This document shows positions 58,489-64,000 of a DNA stretch of 64,000 bases, in pieces (position 1 is the stretch's first letter; the number at the start of each line of letters is the position of its first letter). Made by a program: the position numbers and the translations under genes. The notes under the pieces were generated by a model. That model made no database searches, was not told the origin of the DNA, and worked only from the letters and a program-made list of their open reading frames with translations. Source of the stretch: Xenoacremonium recifei (taxonomy: Eukaryota; Ascomycota; Sordariomycetes; Hypocreales; Nectriaceae); NCBI GenBank assembly GCA_012184525.1, contig WOFQ01000016.1, positions 496,001 through 560,000 of the forward strand, read 5' to 3'.

Positions 58489-59539
58489 ATGGATCCCTAC
58501 TCCGCCGAGGGCGAATTGATCAACATCCACAACCACTTCCACCAGGGCCAGTACCAGGAGGTCGTTGACTTCGACACCTCGTCCTTCTCGCCCGACAATG
58601 CGCTGCCCGCCCGCGTCCTCGTCCTGCGCTCGCGCATCGCTCTGGGCCAGGCCAAGGAGGTCCTCGCCGATGTGAAGGGGGAGACGGAGCCCGACCTGGA
58701 AGTTCTTGGGGCGCTTGCGGAGTTCACCCTCGGCAAGACCGATTCCGCACTCAAGACGGTTGAGAAGCTCGCAGCTTCAGCGGCGGACAACACGACTGTT
58801 CAGATCGTCGGCGGGACCGTCCTGCAGGCTGCTGGAAAGGCGGAGGAAGCCCTTGCACTACTCTCGCAACACCAAGGAAGCCGTAGGTGCAATGGAAGCC
58901 TGTATTGGTCTGGGTTCATAGCTAATCCCTTGTGTCCAGTCGACGCCGTTGCCTTGATCGTCCAGATCCACCTCCAACAGAACCGAACCGACCTCGCCGT
59001 GAAGGAAGTCGCAGCTGCTCGCCGATGGGCTCAGGACAGCTTGCTGGTCAACCTGGCCGAGTCATGGGTGGGCTTGAGAGTGGTAAGAACACTTGTCCCG
59101 GCCGAAAAACATTGCAACCGAAGCTGAGACAGAACAGGGCGGTGAGAAGTACCAACAAGCATTCTACGTCTACGAGGAGCTGGCGCAAGCTCCCGCGACC
59201 TCGTCGATTCGAAGTCTCGTGTCGCAGGCTGTTTGTGAATTGCACCTCGGCCGATTAGAGGAAGCCCAGGCCGCGCTGGACCAGGCGGTGCAGAAGGACC
59301 CCGAGTATGCGGAGGCTATTGCCAACCTGCTGGTGCTGACGGTGGTTTCTGGAAACGACCCTACAGAGCTAGCTGCGTATGTTTGACAGTTCTTTTCTCG
59401 CTTGAATGCTATGCTAACAGTGCTCAGGAAATTGAAGAAGGCCGCCCCCAAGCACCAATTCCTGACGGACCTCGAGGAGAAGAGCGCGCTGTTCGACAAG
59501 GCTGCGGCCAAGTACAGCCCCAAGGTGGCGTCGGCGTAA
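58489..59539 (+). CDS. SEC28: Coatomer epsilon subunit (epsilon-COP, 295 aa)
   Basis: It is a subunit of the COPI coat, which returns vesicles from Golgi to ER and binds alpha-COP. Four exons fit: 58489-58882, 58940-59082, 59138-59376 and 59428-59539, giving 295 residues, the family length. The sequence is an all-helical TPR-like solenoid, with segments such as FHQGQYQEVVDF, RVLVLRSRIALGQAKEVLAD, LLSQHQGSLDAVALIVQIHL, DSLLVNLAESWVGLRVGGEK and QKDPEYAEAIANLLVLT. It ends KAAAKYSPKVASA. The junctions QGS/LDAVA and LRV/GGEKY reproduce the family sequence, which supports the introns. No targeting signal is seen, as expected for a cytosolic coat protein. Confidence 0.95.
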
Positions 59540-60195
59540 GGGAAGCGATGAAGGCGGGACTGCAAGCCAGCAGTTCTTGGTAGATGATTATAATGATAGG
59601 CGCATGGTTGTTAGAGGATCGGGAAAAATCCTGGCGACAAATGATATATCTTCTTCACCGTTTTGATTCGGCGGCATTGCATGTTGTCTTATGTCTTCGG
59701 AAGCCTAGTCGCTATCACAGTATTGCGGAACTCATCTTCAGGAAGTGGTTCATGAAAGCCAGAGCATGTCTATGTTATCTATATGTCGACAACCCCATAT
59801 AAACTGTTAAAGGCTGCATGTCCCTGTCATATGATCGCAACCTCGGGATCCCTTAGGTCCTCGCAAGCTACGCTTGGACCACAGCTAATGCAAGACGACA
59901 AAAATATCACCAAGACATCTTTTTTTGCATCGTCACCTTAAAATGCTCTGAGACGATGAGGCCGCAACGTTCTAGAGTGGCTGAAGCTTCAGCCCGGGCC
60001 GGCGCCTCCTCCCCCCACTTCCCAAGTCTCAACTAGAAGCGTCATATCCCGCGCCGAAGCTCGTCTTCAAGATACCTTCATCTCCAAAGCTATATCGAGA
60101 AGTACGCACACATTACACTGCATCCAGCCGCCGATCTGTGGAGGGAGAGCGTGGCTGTTGTTGAGAACAGAAGCGAACTGGACCGAGCCGCGTTT
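59540..60195. other. Intergenic spacer
   Basis: 656 bp between epsilon-COP and the HAD hydrolase contain the 3' UTR of one and the promoter of the other. In the hydrolase frame a non-ATG extension is open back to 60151 but has no ATG. No other gene is seen. Confidence 0.45.
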
Positions 60196-61254
60196 ATGCG
60201 ACGATTCTTGACGACCATGGCTGCTGTTTCACCCAAACGGTTCGTACCTCTGAAGAGGGGGCCTCACGATCTGCCCCCTGAAGTACCACGGCTGAAGGGG
60301 GTGGTTTTTGATATGGATGGGACGCTTTGGTGAGTGAAGATGTTGTGCTCGTCTTATCATGCTTGCTTTCTTGTAGATGGGGATACCTGTTCGGGGAGTT
60401 GCCCGATTCGGACGTTCTGTATAGCTGAGCAGTACCGGATAGGCTGTCATCAAGCTTACAAAATCCCTGAGCTTAGGAGATATGTGTTGGGCCTATGCGG
60501 GGGGTTGTGACAGGACATCGAGGGCTATTCTGTGGTGCTGGCTTGATCTCCTCTTGATTTCCTTAAGATCCTTCCTGACCTCACCCTCACGACACCCTCA
60601 TGCTCTAAACACTCATTTCATGACATAGCTCCAATAGCTAACACTTCTAGTCAACCCCAAACCTACATGTTCCGCGAGATGCGTGAAGCCCTTGGTATCG
60701 AGCATACCGTCGACATCCTCGAACACATCGACTCGCTCCCCCCTACAGCACAACATACAGCCCTGGAGGCCATCCGCAACATCGAGCGCACCGCCATGAC
60801 CTCGCAGACCCCGCAGCCAGGCCTACTCACGCTGATGTCGTACCTCGACGCCAACTCCATCCCCAAGGCCATCTGCACGCGCAACTTCGACGTCCCCGTG
60901 CAGAACCTGCTGAACAAGTTCCTCTCTGGCAGCCGCTTCCACCCCGTCGTGACGCGCGACTTCAAGCCTGCGAAGCCGGACCCTGCTGGCATTCTGCACA
61001 TTGCGCGGGATTGGGGCCTGGCGGGAGAGAATGGCGATGTGGATGCGAGTGGGTTGATCATGGTGGGTGATTCTATTGATGATATGACGGCTGGGAGGCG
61101 GGCGGGTGCGGCGACGGTGTTGTTGGTGAATGATGTGAATCGCGAGTTGGCGGAGCATGAGCATACGGATTTGGTCATCTCAAAGTTGGATGAGTTGGTG
61201 GACATTTTGGAGGAAGGCTTTGTCGGGAGGGAGAAGGAGGTGAAGTCTGAATGA
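60196..61254 (+). CDS. HAD-superfamily hydrolase (245 aa)
   Basis: It is likely a small-molecule phosphatase; the substrate is unknown. Two exons fit: 60196-60329 and 60651-61254, with a 321-bp intron (donor GTGAGT, branch GCTAAC, acceptor TCTAG). HAD motif I is VVFDMDGTLC (nucleophile D39, acid D41) and is cut by the intron directly after DGTL. The junction gives CQPQTYMFREMREALG, a helical cap segment. Motif II is ICTRN, motif III the Lys in DFKPAKPDP, and motif IV IMVGDSIDDM. The start at the first ATG gives MRRFLTTMAAVSPKRF, a basic, amphipathic-looking leader that may target mitochondria. The next Met (residue 8) is an alternative. Confidence 0.9.
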
Positions 61255-61846
61255 GTTAGAGTTGTTAGGGATGATGATGATGGTCTCTCGTGAGATAGGA
61301 TCTGGAGTCGGGGAGGATTTGAGGAGGCGCAATGGAAAAGCAGCCTGAAGTCTCAGGAGACTCTCCTCCAAGACGCAACTCTTTAGTTGATATTCATATC
61401 CTTAGGAAGAGAAAGGATCTTCATTATACTCAAACGCACATCCATTTCATCTAGCTTTCCTATAGAGGCCCAACCTGCATGACCAGATACACGCCCAGGC
61501 AGCTTCAAGCCTTAGCATCGTCCTGCCTCGTGTTCTTCTACTTCCTGCTCACAACCTGTTACCTAGTTAAACTCAACCCGCGGGCCACAGGAGGGATTCC
61601 AGACGAAATGTGCCGAGCGACCGATGACCTTGAATCCGATCATCGTCCAAGTAATCAGCGACAGACATGGGGAAACGACAAAACATTTGCGCCGAGGTAT
61701 GCGTAATTGAGTATCAGACGGCAGAGAGAGCCATCGGTGCAGCGTCCAAAATAAATCGTGAGCATGAGAATCGAGACTGGGTCGTGAGAGGGAAAAGCGC
61801 AGAAACTTTTTGATCGACAAGACTCGGTAGATATAGAACCGTTTCC
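61255..61846. other. Convergent spacer between HAD hydrolase and MEK
   Basis: 592 bp hold both 3' UTRs. A 75-codon plus-strand frame at 61479-61706 with one hydrophobic segment overlaps the expected 3' UTR of the kinase gene and has no family signature, so I do not call it. Confidence 0.45.
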
Positions 61847-63473
61847 TCAGTTGTACCCTCCAAAATGCGCTTGTCGTCGGTCTCTTCGTAGCTCATCAGG
61901 GGTTTCCTTCCGAGGAGGAGGTGGAGGCATACCGCCTCCGGGAGCTGGCCGGACGGGCAGACTGAAAGTCGTGTTAGCCTCGGGGTAACCGGGCACTTTG
62001 GGTATCGAGTTTGTCCGGGAGCCCATTCCGGGGTGGGCGGGAGGCCGGCCGATGCCGTTGCGGGGCGGAGAGTGGTTGCTGTACTGATCTCGCGGGGAGA
62101 TGATGCCAGCACCGCCGATAGGGATCTCGCCCGAGGTGGGCGTGTTGATGCCGAAGTCTTCGGGGGCCTGGTTGGCGTACGTGGGAGAGTCACTGGAGCG
62201 GAGAAGCTCCTGAGTTGAGGGAGATAGCTGTGGTGCAAGATGAGACTTGCGGTTGTCTCGCTCCATGAGGCCCACTGCCCACTCCCTCAGATCGACGGGT
62301 GTCCGTTTGGCGGCTTGGACGAACGGATCACGGTCCTAGAACATGTTAGACTGATGTCAAATATTTCAAGAAAACAGGCTTCACTTACGTAGAGTTCTTG
62401 CGGGGTTGGCCGCTTCTCGGGCTCTTTAAACAGACACTTCTGAATCATGTCCTCCAGGATGCTCGGGAAGGCATCGCTCTTGGGCAACCGAGGGGCGGGT
62501 TCGTGGACAATCTGCTGAAGGAGATCGAGAATACCAGCGGGAGCTCCGTCGTCCTCATACTGCTCGCTCGATGCAAAGGGGAACCGGCCAATAGCAAGCT
62601 CCATGATGCTGAGACCGAAACTCCAGACGTCTGACTTTACGGTGTAACGATCGCCCTGAATTCTCTCCGGGGCCATGTAGGTGGATGTGCCGACAAAGGT
62701 ATCGGCGATGGAGTTGACGAGCTCGCCCGAAACACCAAAGTCACAGAGCTTGATGGCACCGCGGGAGTTGACGAGGATGTTGGAAGGCTTGATGTCTCGG
62801 TGCATGATGTGGTGCTTGGTGTAGAGGTAAGTCAAACCTCCAAGAGTAGCCTCGGCGATCTTGCCTAGCACATCCACTCGTACAGGACCAAAAACCCTAG
62901 ATACTCGGTCGAGGGAGCTGTGTGATTGTAACATTAGCTTGGTACATCAGCTGTCCACAAACATGGAACATACCCAACATCCATGTATTCCATACACATT
63001 ATGACATCGTTGTTGGGGCTCAGGAAGGCACCATAGAAGGTGACGATGTAATCGGAATGGCACCCGTGCATAATCTGCAGTTCTCGCACAATTCGCTTAC
63101 GCATCTCTCGCTTGGCCTCGACGTGGATGATCTGGAAATGGCGAGTCAGTCATATGTCTCTCAAGATAGTGGGACAGGGCAGGACACATACCTTTCGAGC
63201 CATGATAGTGCCAGTGGTGAGGTGTTTGACTTTGCTGACGGTACCGCCATTGCCAGAGCCCAAGTCCTTGATGATCTCGAGGTCCTCGGGCTTCAGGTCT
63301 AGCTTGTACTCGATTCCAATCTCTAGCTGGCCGTCCTGGTCCGCCTTGTCGTTGTAGGGGTCGGGCTCTGCTCGATTCTCGGCGGTAGGCGGGGGTTTCG
63401 GGGCAGCGGCCTTGAGGGCGAGTCCTTTGACGTTCTTGCGCTTCATCGAGCGCGGAGCGAAGGCGTCGGACAT
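61847..63473 (-). CDS. STE7: MAP kinase kinase of the Ste7/Mst7 type (485 aa)
   Basis: This is the dual-specificity kinase that activates the Fus3/Kss1-type MAP kinase, which controls mating, hyphal fusion and, in pathogens, infection structures (family knowledge). Four exons fit: 63192-63473, 62974-63131, 62389-62917 and 61847-62335. The N-terminus carries a MAPK docking-like motif, KRKNVKGLAL (residues about 11-20). The kinase domain shows the Gly loop LGSGNGGTVSKV, catalytic K94 in MARKII, HRDIKPSN (about 186), DFG (about 206), and the activation loop VNSIADTFVGTSTYMAPE with S216 and T220 in the MEK spacing S-x-x-x-T. The C-terminal 110 residues are Pro/Ser/Gly-rich with TP and SP sites. 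The introns are phase-consistent. Confidence 0.96.
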
Positions 63474-64000
63474 GGCGGGCAGGCGGGTGAGCGACGTCGC
63501 TCAGGATGCGGTGAAGAGGAGGGAAATGTGTATGGCGGTCGATTTAGATGGGAGTCGATCGGGCGTGGGTTGGGCCTGGACTCGAGTCGGTTCAGTCAGA
63601 TCCCCCCGCGGTCAGGGATCGATCGACAGACTTTCGGCGGCCCGACGGTAGACGACTCGTGCGGTACGTTCGTTGAGGACTGCGATGAGGCTCGTCGAAG
63701 GCGGCGATGCACGAGAAACACCACGGCGAGGTTGGAGTTGGAGCACGGGAGTGGGACTGGCACAGGATGCAGGGCGATCAGGCTGAGGCCGCAGGGTCGT
63801 GATTCTTGGCCTGATGGCAGCTGCTGCAGGTTGGGAGGAGGCGACCTAGGGCGTCGAGGCCGGATGGATAGACCTGCTGCTGCTTTGCTGCTGTACCTAA
63901 GGAGTAGCGTCGTACTCCGCAGCTGGCTGGGCTGTGACTCGGTGGCACGTTGCTGGAGACTGGAGGGATGGATGGCGGGCGGGAGGGTGGTGGCAGTGGA
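63474..64000. other. Upstream region of the MEK gene
   Basis: This is the promoter and 5' UTR side of the kinase gene. It is GC-rich, with a TACTCCG-like element near 63913. No other gene is seen before the window ends. Confidence 0.45.

Noticed and set aside
61479..61706. 75-codon plus-strand frame with one hydrophobic segment
   Set aside because: It lies in the 3' UTR side of both neighbours, with no homology and no supporting signals.

Overview
The window is nuclear DNA of a filamentous ascomycete (Pezizomycotina, probably Sordariomycetes; an order such as Hypocreales is only a guess). The genes carry many short introns (mostly about 45-225 bp) with GTANGT-type donors, CTRAC-like branch sites and YAG acceptors. 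Coding frames are GC3-rich and intergenic DNA is long and pyrimidine-streaked. The gene set is typical of moulds: a Pom1-type DYRK kinase, a Ste7/Mst7-type MAP kinase kinase, a C2H2 plus fungal_trans regulator, a CAP10-like glycosyltransferase and ureidoglycolate hydrolase. I saw no CRISPR, rRNA, intact transposon or viral element. I recognised no tRNA, but I could not run a tRNA scan.

Left part (1-25.8 kb), gene-poor. A large 12-TM MFS transporter with a very long disordered N-terminal extension runs off the left edge. It is followed by a small Cys-rich conserved protein, a gene-free stretch of almost 7 kb, the 1,408-residue Pom1-like kinase, and a non-coding block with two kinds of old degenerate tandem repeat. 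A short, possibly real, unknown gene comes last.

Middle part (25.8-54.7 kb): phosphatidylserine decarboxylase (PSD2 type, two C2 domains), a zinc-finger regulator and CTP:phosphocholine cytidylyltransferase. Next are the RNA-binding cleavage factor Hrp1, diverging from the Rab GAP Gyp1, and a GT90 enzyme. Two of these genes (PSD2 and PCT1) make phosphatidylethanolamine and phosphatidylcholine. I see no sequence evidence that they are co-regulated.

Right part (54.7-64 kb), gene-dense: ureidoglycolate hydrolase, a 2H cyclic phosphodiesterase-like protein, ribosomal protein eL42 (L44) diverging from epsilon-COP, a HAD hydrolase, and the pheromone/invasive-growth type MEK at the right edge.

Exon structures were worked out by hand from splice signals, reading phase and family similarity. 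They add up to the expected lengths for eL42 (106 aa), epsilon-COP (295 aa), MEK (485 aa) and CCT (448 aa). I found no convincing new biological system. The best leads are the interrupted MFS N-terminus, the diverged 0.46-kb tandem repeats at 20.9-21.9 kb with the adjoining degenerate minisatellite, and the 1.25-kb intron of HRP1.
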